From JAUIBE01 sp035267185 (GTDB lineage Bacteria; Pseudomonadota; Gammaproteobacteria; Xanthomonadales; SZUA-36), in assembly GCA_035267185.1 (NCBI GenBank), contig DATFLY010000166.1, positions 1 to 56,135 of the forward strand: a DNA stretch of 56,135 nucleotides, read 5' to 3'. A program made the position numbers and the translations under genes. The notes beneath the pieces were generated by a model that searched no databases, had not been told where the DNA came from, and worked only from the letters and a program-made list of their open reading frames with translations. Shown piece by piece: positions 1-8,510 of this stretch; the first letter of the stretch is position 1, and each line of letters begins with the position of its first letter.

Positions 1-1686
1 GTGAAGCATGCCGGATGGCGGCAACGCTACGATGCGATGGTCAATATTCCAATCGGGGAAAACGCTGCAATACGCGCTGTGGCGTACCTTCGAGATGAGC
101 CGGGCTGGGTCAAAAACGATTCCCTGGGTACAGAAAACAGCAGCGACGACCGGGGCGGACGAATTGCCCTGTTATGGGAGCCCACCGAACAGTTCAGTGG
201 CAAAATTGAGTTTATTCACCAGGACAGCGACCCCGAAGACGGTGATGCCTGGGATCCGGAACTCGGAAAATTCAAACGCAGCGCCATCATCACAGAGGAG
301 CGCAAAGCCGTGTTCAGCCAGGCCAACCTGACCCTGGATTACGACTTTGCGGATTTCGCAACGCTGACGTCATCGACCAACTTTCAAAAAACCGATTCAA
401 ACTGGTTACTGCAAGGCGGTGAAATTCCGGGAATTGGTACCATCCTTAACCAATCAACGCCCTGGAACACCGATTATTTTGCCCAGGAATTCAGGCTGGT
501 TTCCAACACCGATGGTGATTTCGACTGGGTGGCCGGATTGTTTTATCTCGACAGCGAAACCAGGGATTCCCAGTTTCGCTTTCTCATCGACGGACTGCAG
601 GACTTCGTTGACTCCATCCTTGGCCCCGGCGCGATCGACAGCGATGATTTCATCACCACAACAGGTACAACCATCACCAGGGAGCTCGCTGCCTATGGCG
701 ATCTGACCTGGCATGTGAACGATAAATGGAGCATGAGCGGCGGATTACGCTTTTTCGATACCGAATCCAGCTATTCCGACACTGGCACGCAGTTATTCGA
801 TTTCAACTGCCTGTGCTACCTCGATCTGCCACCGATCAATAACGAAAACACTGACAACGACTTTACCTGGCGCGCGGTTGTCAGCTATCGCCCTGATGAT
901 AACCGGCACTACTATTTCAACTTGAGCAAGGGTTACCGGGTGGGACAGGTTAACCCCAACTTCGGACCGAGTTTCGTTGATCCCGATGACGTATTCATTC
1001 CAGCATTCTATGCACCAGATGAGTCGCTCAATTACGAAATCGGCACTAAAACCGAGCTGGCTGACGGTCGGTTATGGCTCAACCTTGCTGCCTACTACAT
1101 CGACTGGACCGATGTTCAGGCTGACGCGCTTCGCCCGTCCGACGAGCGGAACTACATTGCCAATGCCGGCGATGCCGAATCCATGGGCCTTGAACTGGAA
1201 TTGACGGGGACGCCAACGGATAACCTGGATTTTCGGATCGCGATGAGTTGGCAGGAATCAGAGATTGATTCGATCAGCGAAGAGAACAGTTTTCTGTCGG
1301 GCGCCCTGGAAGGTGACACCATGCCGGGCACTGCAGATTTTCTTGGCGCAGCCAGTGTTGCCTATCACTGGAATCTTGACAGCGCTCGCATCATGGAAAC
1401 CCGCCTTGGCGTGCAATATGTGGGTGACAGCCCCAATCGCTTCTCCAATGCGCCGGCCACAGGGATGCCAAACCCGAATTATGCCATCAACCAGGCCTTT
1501 ACCAATGTGGACGTGGGCCTGAGCCTGATTGACGATCGCTGGATGGCGACCCTCTACGTGCAAAACCTCACAAACAATGATGACATCATTCTCAATACCG
1601 GCGCAGTGGCCACGGCATCAGGGGCAAACCGCTATATCACGTTGCAGCCCCGCACCATCGGAGTTCGGGTGAACTACGAATTCTGA
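1..1686 (+). CDS. TonB-dependent outer membrane receptor, C-terminal part (5' end outside window)
   Basis: This is the beta-barrel part of a TonB-dependent receptor, an outer-membrane transporter that takes up a ligand with energy from TonB-ExbBD. The frame is open from the first base, so the GTG at base 1 is probably not the true start. The TonB box and most or all of the plug should lie upstream. The visible 561 residues show barrel traits: alternating aromatic strands, long Asp/Asn-rich loops, a segment with YEIGTKTELADGRLWLN near residues 345-361, a following strand with YIDWTDVQ, and a C-terminal strand ending in Phe (VRVNYEF), the signature recognised by the Bam machinery. It resembles the broad iron/oligosaccharide-type receptors common in aquatic proteobacteria. 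The substrate cannot be read from the sequence. The gene ends 24 bases before the convergent TPR gene. Confidence 0.9.
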   Translation: MKHAGWRQRYDAMVNIPIGENAAIRAVAYLRDEPGWVKNDSLGTENSSDDRGGRIALLWEPTEQFSGKIEFIHQDSDPEDGDAWDPELGKFKRSAIITEERKAVFSQANLTLDYDFADFATLTSSTNFQKTDSNWLLQGGEIPGIGTILNQSTPWNTDYFAQEFRLVSNTDGDFDWVAGLFYLDSETRDSQFRFLIDGLQDFVDSILGPGAIDSDDFITTTGTTITRELAAYGDLTWHVNDKWSMSGGLRFFDTESSYSDTGTQLFDFNCLCYLDLPPINNENTDNDFTWRAVVSYRPDDNRHYYFNLSKGYRVGQVNPNFGPSFVDPDDVFIPAFYAPDESLNYEIGTKTELADGRLWLNLAAYYIDWTDVQADALRPSDERNYIANAGDAESMGLELELTGTPTDNLDFRIAMSWQESEIDSISEENSFLSGALEGDTMPGTADFLGAASVAYHWNLDSARIMETRLGVQYVGDSPNRFSNAPATGMPNPNYAINQAFTNVDVGLSLIDDRWMATLYVQNLTNNDDIILNTGAVATASGANRYITLQPRTIGVRVNYEF

Positions 1687-1710
1687 GGCATTTCCGCTCA
1701 CACGGGATGA

Positions 1711-3984
1711 TCAGAACAGCGGCTCATCCTGGAGCTCATAGTATTCCGCGCGCTGCTGGTCGATATCGGCAACGATTTCTTCCCACATTTCCTGGTAACG
1801 GGGGTCGTCACGAATCGATTCGAGACTTGGGTTGTACGGCATGAAGTTCCAGAGGAATCGCCAATTCTGATCAAGTGCCTCGCGCAGCAACCGAAGCGCC
1901 TTGTCCGTCTCTCCTCGCATGGCCGCCACTTCGACATTCTCGATTCCATTGGTGAATCCGGGCCCGGCAATCAGGCGCATCCCTGAAATGGCCGAATCGA
2001 TGGCATCCAGCAAGCGGTGCATCAGCGCCTCGTCACCGGTCCTTTGTGCCCCGACGGAGGCCATCATGGCGGGCCAGATGGTTTCGCCGGTAACGACTGG
2101 ATTTTCCTCGAACAGCTCGGGATGCGTAGCTTCAACAACCATCAACAATTCTTCGTATTCCCCGGCCAACTGGCATGCAAAGGCCAGCTGGTTGGCGCGG
2201 TAGTCGTTATAAGGCTCCGCTTCAACCAATTCCCGATAAAGCTCCAGCATAGGTTCGAAGCTGTAGTTTCCGGGTGTACTGTCCCTGGGAACGCCCCAGG
2301 ACGTTACATTGCCGGCGTTAGCTGCAAGCCTTGCCTTTGCCGTGACGCTTTCCGGGAATGCCGCCGCAAATTCTTCCTCACATTGATCAGCCCTGGCCCC
2401 ATCCCCCAACAACGCCCACATGAAGCATTCGCCACCAAACTCTCCCCAGTGCGAAGGACTTTCCGGCTCCAGCTCGCGAAGGGCCATGATCCACCGCATC
2501 GCTTCGGTGGCTTGTCCGGTCTGCGCTTTCCAGCGCGCCATGCGCTTGTAATTATAGGGAAAATCGGGGTTGCTTTTGACGTTTTCCAGCATGATGGACA
2601 TGGCTTTTTCAGCGCGCCCGGTGGCCCAGACAGCCTTGGCATAATTGAACCGGACCAGGTCGGACAGAGGATCCAGTTCTAGCGCTTTTTCGATCTGTGT
2701 CAGTGCTTCCTCGTATTTCCCCTGGCGAACACCGAGAAATTTCGAATACCACAGGTAGGCGTTGGCGTAGTTTGGGGTCAGCTCAATAGCCCTGAGGAAA
2801 CCGGCTTCCGCCTTGGCTTCATCGTGCTCAATTGCCGCAAGACTGGCGTAGGCCTCGCCGGAAGCGGGGTCAAGGCGCAACGCCTGCTCCAGCAACGGAC
2901 GCTGCAAACCCTGGGTCGGCGGCGTTGGAAGACCGGAGAAGGTGTCCTGCAAGCCAAAGGCGTAGATTTCCAGCCAGCCATAGGTGTCGGCAAGATAGAC
3001 ATGAGGCAGTGCGTAGTTTGGATCCAGTTCTATGGCACGCTCAAAGTAATCCACGGCTGCCTGTAACCCTTCCACGGTACCCTTGCCCATTGCATAACGG
3101 CCGAGCACCAGTTGGTCGTAGGCAGCAATTTCAGGCCGGTAGCGGTTTTCCAGTTGATCAGCGTCGCTCTGGAGCAGTGAGACCTCCAGTGCCCGGACAA
3201 CTTCATTGGCAATTTCATCCTGGAACTGAAACAACTCGTCCATCGCGCCGGTATAAGTGCGTGACCACAAATGACTGCCATTTACCGCCTCGATCAGCTG
3301 TGCGATGACACGAACCTGGTCGCCGGATCTTTGCACGCTGCCTTCCAGGACATGGGCAACGCCCAGTTCCCAGGCAATATCACTGATGAGTTGCTCGGTG
3401 TTGCGGAATGCGAACGATGAAGTGCGCGCCGCGACTTTCAGCCCATTGATCTGGGCCAGCACATGCAGCAGCGTGTCGGCCAGGCCGTCACCCAGGTACT
3501 CGGCGTCTCCTTCAGCGCTCATATCGGTGAATGGCAACACAGCGATTGAGCGGTATTCGATCACCTTGTCGGCCCGGCGATCAGATGGCTGCTGAGAGGC
3601 CATCTCGTCAAGATTCAGTAATGGATCATCGCCACCGAGCAGACCATATAGAGCAATACCCAATACAGCAATCAGACTCGCAAAGATCAGGTAATCGCTG
3701 CGGCGAACTGCCAGGTCTTCAGGGTTATACTCACCCCCTTTGATCGGTTTGGTACGAACCAGGCCATGCTCTGTCAACTGGTAACGCCAGCCCATGAACA
3801 TTGCAATCGGAAAACCCAGGATCACGAGGTAGAGCAACAAGGTCATGGTCCAGGCCGGGAAACCTGCCGGCTCGGCAACCACATCGGTGACCTGTAGCAA
3901 GACCCAGGCGCCGACCAGGTATATACCGGCCACGCGGAAGACCCGCCGCCGCCTCAGTTCTTTCAGGACACCCAGAAATTTCAC
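1711..3984 (-). CDS. Membrane-anchored TolB-N/TPR repeat protein
   Basis: 757-residue protein. A basic N-terminus (KELRRRRVF) precedes hydrophobic segments at about 20-37, 45-65 and 98-117, so the protein sits in the inner membrane. Residues from about 146 (SIAVLPFTDMSAEGDAEYLG) to about 265 form the TolB-N-like domain often found in adenylate-cyclase-type and CadC-type regulators. The rest is a series of TPR helices, for example around YFERAIELDPNYALPHVYLA and IEKALELDPLSDLVRFNYAK. The family is commonly called 'tetratricopeptide repeat/adenylate cyclase-like', but no cyclase domain is visible here. A role as a protein-interaction scaffold or sensor is inferred. The start ATG at 3984 is followed directly by the charged N-terminus typical of the family. 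It is convergent to the receptor gene at 1-1686, which does not prove a link. Confidence 0.8.
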   Translation of the reverse strand: MKFLGVLKELRRRRVFRVAGIYLVGAWVLLQVTDVVAEPAGFPAWTMTLLLYLVILGFPIAMFMGWRYQLTEHGLVRTKPIKGGEYNPEDLAVRRSDYLIFASLIAVLGIALYGLLGGDDPLLNLDEMASQQPSDRRADKVIEYRSIAVLPFTDMSAEGDAEYLGDGLADTLLHVLAQINGLKVAARTSSFAFRNTEQLISDIAWELGVAHVLEGSVQRSGDQVRVIAQLIEAVNGSHLWSRTYTGAMDELFQFQDEIANEVVRALEVSLLQSDADQLENRYRPEIAAYDQLVLGRYAMGKGTVEGLQAAVDYFERAIELDPNYALPHVYLADTYGWLEIYAFGLQDTFSGLPTPPTQGLQRPLLEQALRLDPASGEAYASLAAIEHDEAKAEAGFLRAIELTPNYANAYLWYSKFLGVRQGKYEEALTQIEKALELDPLSDLVRFNYAKAVWATGRAEKAMSIMLENVKSNPDFPYNYKRMARWKAQTGQATEAMRWIMALRELEPESPSHWGEFGGECFMWALLGDGARADQCEEEFAAAFPESVTAKARLAANAGNVTSWGVPRDSTPGNYSFEPMLELYRELVEAEPYNDYRANQLAFACQLAGEYEELLMVVEATHPELFEENPVVTGETIWPAMMASVGAQRTGDEALMHRLLDAIDSAISGMRLIAGPGFTNGIENVEVAAMRGETDKALRLLREALDQNWRFLWNFMPYNPSLESIRDDPRYQEMWEEIVADIDQQRAEYYELQDEPLF

Positions 3985-4074
3985 AGCAATTCGTCAGTCG
4001 CCTTCAAAACAGATCGCAGTATAAACCAACTATTTCAGGGCCAACGCGAGAATCAGTTCGATCACGTTGAATTT

Positions 4075-4533
4075 TTACTGCCGGTATTTCGCCTGGACGC
4101 CTTTCAGAAAACTCCGCAGGCATTGGTCTTTGCATTGACGCCAGTGTTTATGACCTGGTTTACGAAAAAATGCGCTGAGTTCGTGTTTGCTGAGTGTCAG
4201 CCCGCCTGCTGCGAGTAATTCCAGTACTTCATCAGCCTGAAGACTGAGCGCAATTTTCAGCTTGGTAAACACCTGGTTGTTGTTCAGCTTTTGCTCGTTT
4301 TCATGTGCCGGGCCTTCTTTCGGTCCTCGCTTTTCTACAATCAGTCCATTCAGAAATGCAGCCAGTTCAACATCCTTGCACGGTACAAAAGCCTCGTCAT
4401 CGTCCTTCTTCAGCCAATCACTCATCTGCGCGCGGGTAACCTCCAGGTTGCCCAATGAGAACAGCTGTATCACCTGCGAATCATCGAGATCAAAGCTATA
4501 GCGGATCCGGCGTAAAATGTCATTGTTTGTCAT
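4075..4533 (-). CDS. yehS: DUF1456 (YehS-type) protein
   Basis: 152-residue cytoplasmic protein made of two related halves of about 70 residues each. The first begins NNDILRRIRYSFDLDDSQVI and the second NNQVFTKLKIALSLQADEVL. Each carries a helical body and a short basic motif near its end (WLKKDDDEAF and FFRKPGHKHW). This internal duplication and the length match the YehS/DUF1456 family, whose biochemical role is not known to me. The start lies 4 bases after the dbpA stop on the same strand, so the two are very probably co-transcribed, which hints at an RNA-related or cold/stress-related role. That last point is inference. Confidence 0.85.
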   Translation of the reverse strand: MTNNDILRRIRYSFDLDDSQVIQLFSLGNLEVTRAQMSDWLKKDDDEAFVPCKDVELAAFLNGLIVEKRGPKEGPAHENEQKLNNNQVFTKLKIALSLQADEVLELLAAGGLTLSKHELSAFFRKPGHKHWRQCKDQCLRSFLKGVQAKYRQ

Positions 4534-4537
4534 GGGT

Positions 4538-5920
4538 TTATCTCAATTTGCGAGCACGTACGTTGCGGGCCTTTACTTTTCCATTGGCCATGTAGGAAAG
4601 CGCTTTTTCGACGGCGTCGCGCTGTATGGCCACGAAACTGTTCATCTCGAAGATATCAATTTTGCCAATCTTTTTGCCGGGCAGGCCGGCATCTCCGGTC
4701 AGTGCGCCCAGAAGGTCGCCCGGCCGGATCTTTTGTTTTCGGCCTGAGTCAATCTCAATGGTGACCATGGGTGCTGTCAGCCTGAACGATGAGTCTGGCT
4801 CGAGTGAGGCTGGCACATCAAAAACACACGGTTGCTGCAGGTATTCTTCAATCAGCCTGACCCTGTATGCTTCTGCCTCTGTAAACAGGCTCAGGGCCAT
4901 GCCCTCTTCTCCAGCTCTTCCAGTGCGACCGATTCGGTGCACATAGACCTCGGGGTCCCGGGGTAACTCATAATTGATGACCGCCTGTAATGACTTGATG
5001 TCCAGGCCCCTGGCGGCCACATCTGTAGCGACCAGAACCGGGCAGGACTGGTTGGCAAACTGCACCAGGACCTGGTCGCGTTCCCGCTGCTCCAGGTCAC
5101 CATGAATCGCCAGTGCGTCTATACGCCGTCCACGCAGAAACTTTGCGACAAGATCACAATGTTTCTTGGTAAAGCAAAAGACCAGGGTTGAAGCTGGTTT
5201 GTGGTGTCGAAACAACGCAAGCAGGGTGTCATTTCGCTCCTCCTTTGTGACCTCAAAAAACAATTGCTCAATCACACCTTGTTGGTGCGTTTCATCCACT
5301 GTCACAGTGACCGGATCTCGCTGAACCGATCGGCTTATTTTACGGATGCCTTCAGGATAGGTTGCAGAAAACAGGAGGGTCTGACGTTTTTTGGGTGTTC
5401 TGGAAATAATGGCGGTCATGTCATCAGCGAAACCCATATCCAGCATCCGGTCCGCTTCATCCAGCACCAGCGTTTTGAGGCCATCCAGTTTTAACGTGTT
5501 GCGTCTGAGATGGTCCTGAACACGACCTGGCGTGCCAACTGCAATATGCGCCCCATGCTGCAACGATCCTCGCTGGGGACCAAATGGCTTGCCGCCGCAC
5601 AATAAAACCAGTTTGATGTTGGGCGTTGACCGGGCCAGTCGCCTGAGTTCCTTGCCGACCTGTTCGGCCAGTTCCCGCGTAGGGCAGAGGATCAGGGCCT
5701 GGACGCCAAAAAAGCGTGGGTTGATCGACTGGATGATGCCAATGCCAAATGCTGCTGTTTTTCCGCTTCCGGTTTTGGCACGGGCAATCAGGTCACGACC
5801 ACCCAGAACATGAGGCAGGCTCTTTGCCTGGATGGGAGTCATTTTTTTGAATCCCAGCGATTCCAGGTTGGCGACCAACTCACTGGAAATCGGCAGGGTG
5901 GAAAATTGATCTGCGGGCAT
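4538..5920 (-). CDS. dbpA: ATP-dependent RNA helicase DbpA
   Basis: DEAD-box RNA helicase that acts on the large-subunit rRNA during ribosome assembly. Visible motifs in order: Q-motif region (GFKKMTPIQAKSLP), motif I AKTGSGKT, PTRELAEQ, motif II DEAD (VLDEADRMLDMGF), SAT (LLFSATYP), and helicase C motifs (VATDVAARGLDIK and HRIGRTGRAG). The C-terminus (VTIEIDSGRKQKIRPGDLLG, then KIGKIDIFEMNSFVAI) is the DbpA-specific RNA-binding domain that targets 23S rRNA hairpin 92. The frame opens upstream at 5974, but the ATG at 5920 gives 460 residues, close to the E. coli protein, with a GGAT ribosome-binding element 8 bases before it. It is followed by yehS after 4 bases. Confidence 0.95.
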   Translation of the reverse strand: MPADQFSTLPISSELVANLESLGFKKMTPIQAKSLPHVLGGRDLIARAKTGSGKTAAFGIGIIQSINPRFFGVQALILCPTRELAEQVGKELRRLARSTPNIKLVLLCGGKPFGPQRGSLQHGAHIAVGTPGRVQDHLRRNTLKLDGLKTLVLDEADRMLDMGFADDMTAIISRTPKKRQTLLFSATYPEGIRKISRSVQRDPVTVTVDETHQQGVIEQLFFEVTKEERNDTLLALFRHHKPASTLVFCFTKKHCDLVAKFLRGRRIDALAIHGDLEQRERDQVLVQFANQSCPVLVATDVAARGLDIKSLQAVINYELPRDPEVYVHRIGRTGRAGEEGMALSLFTEAEAYRVRLIEEYLQQPCVFDVPASLEPDSSFRLTAPMVTIEIDSGRKQKIRPGDLLGALTGDAGLPGKKIGKIDIFEMNSFVAIQRDAVEKALSYMANGKVKARNVRARKLR

Positions 5921-6055
5921 GGCGTTCAATCCGAAGTTTACGAGATCAAACCCGAGTGCAGTTTGAGGTGGCATTATACCTTCGCCCGGTCAAAACAGGA
6001 GCAGGGGGTTACTGAACCATTTCTGGCCTTGTGAACCCGGGGACTGTATTCAGGG

Positions 6056-6934
6056 TTACAAGATCTGGAGGTCCAGCAATAGTTCTCGCCAGGCAGACGG
6101 ATCATCAGGCATATCGTATGCGCTGCTGATTTCGCGCAGGGCCCGGTAAGTCCATTGGTGCGTTTGAGCATCCCATTGCGGGTTTTCAATGATGGCAAGT
6201 AGTCCGGGCAGGGCGGCATAACGTTCAGCCACATGCAGGGTGCCCGATTGTGCAAGGCCGCAAAATGCACGCTCACGAACGTTTGCTGAGGCGTCGCCAA
6301 CCGCAATTTCGAGCAGCGGGTCGATTACTTCCAAACCACCCAGCTTCGCCAATGATTCCACCGCCCAGTGGCGTACAACGATTTCCTGGTGATGACTGGC
6401 CAGCAACAGTTCATCAAAAATCCGTTCACGATCCACACCCCTTGCGCCGATGACTGCCATGCTCCACAGCGCCCATGGACCCGCACCCTGGGGATCTTCA
6501 TTAAGCCGGTCGATCAGGTGGTCGATTTCTTGCGGGGATTTTTCAAGGTCATACTGGGCCAGGTGCATTTCAAATCCGGCCATACGGGTTTCAATAAAAG
6601 GGGCGTTGATGGCAGTTGTGATCAGGGTGTCAAGACGCTCATTGGGTCTGATCCGGCCACGCCATGACTGCGCATGATCGACGACATATTCCGCCGCACC
6701 TGCAAAACGATTGATCGACAACTCCAGCGCCCGTTCGGCCCGTGCCTGCGGTGGCATCTGTTCCACCATGCCTGCATAAAACTGATCGAAACGCGGCTCG
6801 GTGGATTGACCTTGCTCGAACAGCGGCTCTGCAATGGTCCGAAGGTGGTCCAGCGCTGCGACACGCAACGAGCTGTTCTCAGCAACCGCTGCCGAGGCGA
6901 TTAGAAAAACACAGCTGGCAATCCATCCTTTCAT
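6056..6934 (-). CDS. Exported HEAT-repeat protein
   Basis: 292-residue protein with a clear signal peptide (about residues 1-18, ending AAVA before ENSS). The mature part is entirely helical. At about residues 170-250 HEAT-like repeats are readable: HHQEIVVRHWAVESLAKLGG followed by VIDPLLEIAVGDASANVRER. HEAT repeats usually serve as protein-protein scaffolds, and no catalytic motif is present. It lies alone, upstream of dbpA on the same strand with about 120 bases between, so it may have its own promoter in the 234-base divergent gap to the LpxR-like gene. Function unknown; periplasmic location inferred from the signal peptide. Confidence 0.8.
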   Translation of the reverse strand: MKGWIASCVFLIASAAVAENSSLRVAALDHLRTIAEPLFEQGQSTEPRFDQFYAGMVEQMPPQARAERALELSINRFAGAAEYVVDHAQSWRGRIRPNERLDTLITTAINAPFIETRMAGFEMHLAQYDLEKSPQEIDHLIDRLNEDPQGAGPWALWSMAVIGARGVDRERIFDELLLASHHQEIVVRHWAVESLAKLGGLEVIDPLLEIAVGDASANVRERAFCGLAQSGTLHVAERYAALPGLLAIIENPQWDAQTHQWTYRALREISSAYDMPDDPSAWRELLLDLQIL

Positions 6935-7168
6935 GACACGATTTTATCGGACGAATAGGGCATTCCTGTGTAAATTCGAGGTAAAAATACAGCTTGCCTC
7001 ATGAGCATTCCGAGCCTTAATTCAAATCCGTTCTCATCCCTGCATCTTGGGAGTCAGGTCGGGTTATGATAGGTGCTCAGCCGGATCAGGGCCTCTGGCA
7101 ATCCTGACCATAATCCAAATTCCTAGATCTCCAGCCGGGTTTCCGGTTCCTGGCAGAAGGTAAATAAA

Positions 7169-8275
7169 GTGAAGCGAAGTATTGCCGTGGCTTTCCTGTT
7201 TGTGCACTCGCTGCATGCCTGGTCGCAGGAAGAGCCGGTTTCGCCTGATGCAATTTATCAGAATGAGCCGACAGGCAATGACTCAAGCAGCTTTCTGACT
7301 TTCTACCTGGATAATGATCTGTTTTCCGGGGAGGACCAGGATTACACGAACGGTACCAGGGCCTCGTGGATATCTGAGAATCGTCCCGCATTTGGATTCA
7401 TCCCTGCCCGACAATTGCTGGAAAAACTCTCAGGTGCAGATGGGTCCAGCAGCCTGGTACAGCGTCTTTCGGGATTCGAAAAGGGGGATATTGAGAGCAA
7501 AAAGGTAGTGATCAATTACGGTCTTTCAGTCACGCAACTGATGTTTACACCTGCCGATTTCGAATCGCCCGAGCAGCCTCCGGGTGAGCGCCGATATGCC
7601 GGTTGGCTTGGTCTGGGTTTTTCATTACATGCAAAAAGTGAGCGTGTCCTGAATTCTGCCGAACTCATTTTTGGCACAGTCGGCCCGCGGTCATATGCCG
7701 AGGAAACCCAGGATTTCATTCACGATCTGCGCGGAATTCCTAAATTCCAGGGTTGGGAGGACCAGATACCCAACGAATTTACGCTCGATCTGTCCTTTAT
7801 CCAGAAACGAAGAGTGCGCTTTCTTGAAAGACCAGAAAGCAACTTCAGCATGGATGGTTTTACAGAGTGGGGTGGCCAGATTGGCAATTTCCGGACGCTG
7901 GCCCGCGTTGGCGGGTTTTTCAGATTCGGGTTCCATTTGCCTGCAGATTTCTCCGACCCGCGCATCAGTCCCACGGCGTATTCACAAAGACTTTTTGAAA
8001 ATGTCAGGTCAACCGACTCGGACTGGTCGCTGTATGGCCTGGCTGGCGTTGGCGCAGCCGCTGTGCTTTTCGATGCCACGCTGGATGGCCCACTGTTTAA
8101 AAACTTTGAAACCGGCAATACTCGTGAGCCGTGGGTGGGCGAGGCCTACCTTGGTTTCGGCGTGAGCTGGAAGCTGTTTGAATTCAGCTATGTACACACA
8201 TTCCGAAGCGAGGAATATAAGGAGCAGACTGGCGGATCGGAGTTTGGCTCTGTTGCCCTTTTAATTCGTCTTTGA
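7169..8275 (+). CDS. LpxR-like lipid A deacylase family protein (DUF2219)
   Basis: 368-residue outer-membrane protein. A signal peptide covers about residues 1-20 (ending AWS-Q). The mature N-terminus contains the family hallmark FYLDNDLFSGEDQDYTNG near residues 45-62, with the Asn-Asp pair used in LpxR. Later come GWLGLGFSLHA, VGPRSYAEETQDFIH (with the conserved His) and a C-terminal strand ending in LLIRL. LpxR removes the 3'-acyloxyacyl group of lipid A in the outer membrane. Family members outside enterics are often only 'LpxR-like', so the substrate is inferred. The start is a GTG preceded by AGAAGG at good spacing. A weak hairpin follows the stop. Confidence 0.85.
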   Translation: MKRSIAVAFLFVHSLHAWSQEEPVSPDAIYQNEPTGNDSSSFLTFYLDNDLFSGEDQDYTNGTRASWISENRPAFGFIPARQLLEKLSGADGSSSLVQRLSGFEKGDIESKKVVINYGLSVTQLMFTPADFESPEQPPGERRYAGWLGLGFSLHAKSERVLNSAELIFGTVGPRSYAEETQDFIHDLRGIPKFQGWEDQIPNEFTLDLSFIQKRRVRFLERPESNFSMDGFTEWGGQIGNFRTLARVGGFFRFGFHLPADFSDPRISPTAYSQRLFENVRSTDSDWSLYGLAGVGAAAVLFDATLDGPLFKNFETGNTREPWVGEAYLGFGVSWKLFEFSYVHTFRSEEYKEQTGGSEFGSVALLIRL

Positions 8276-8283
8276 AGTTTGAG

Positions 8284-8311
8284 AACAAGGCCTGAAGTAT
8301 CCAGTCTTGTT
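8284..8311 (+). terminator. Weak imperfect hairpin after the LpxR-like gene
   Basis: AACAAG (8284-8289) pairs with CTTGTT (8306-8311), and an inner CTG/CAG adds a few pairs. It is followed by a mixed T/G stretch rather than a clean T run. It sits 8 bases after the stop codon, so a weak intrinsic terminator is plausible. The rest of the 220-base gap up to the M23 gene shows nothing recognisable. Confidence 0.35.
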
Positions 8312-8510
8312 GTTATTGTGCAAAATCAGCGCGTCAGGTTCCCTGGTCTTCTGGTGGCCGTGGTTTTGGTTGGAATTGTGTCTGCTGCATATGATTCGGC
8401 CCAATCCGTTTAGGCACAGTTGTCGCCAGGCTGTCGCATTTTTACTATCGAAATGACTGCTGATTCGAAAAACTTACGACATTTCAGCTGAAGCGTTGCG
8501 AATTCACTCC

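Noticed and set aside
1..3. GTG at base 1 as start of the TonB receptor
   Set aside because: The frame is open to the window edge and the signal peptide, TonB box and plug are missing, so the true start must lie upstream.
2017..2682. 221-codon open frame opposite the TolB-N/TPR gene
   Set aside because: Antisense shadow of a gene with clear domains; residue use is Arg/Phe/Gly-rich without any motif.
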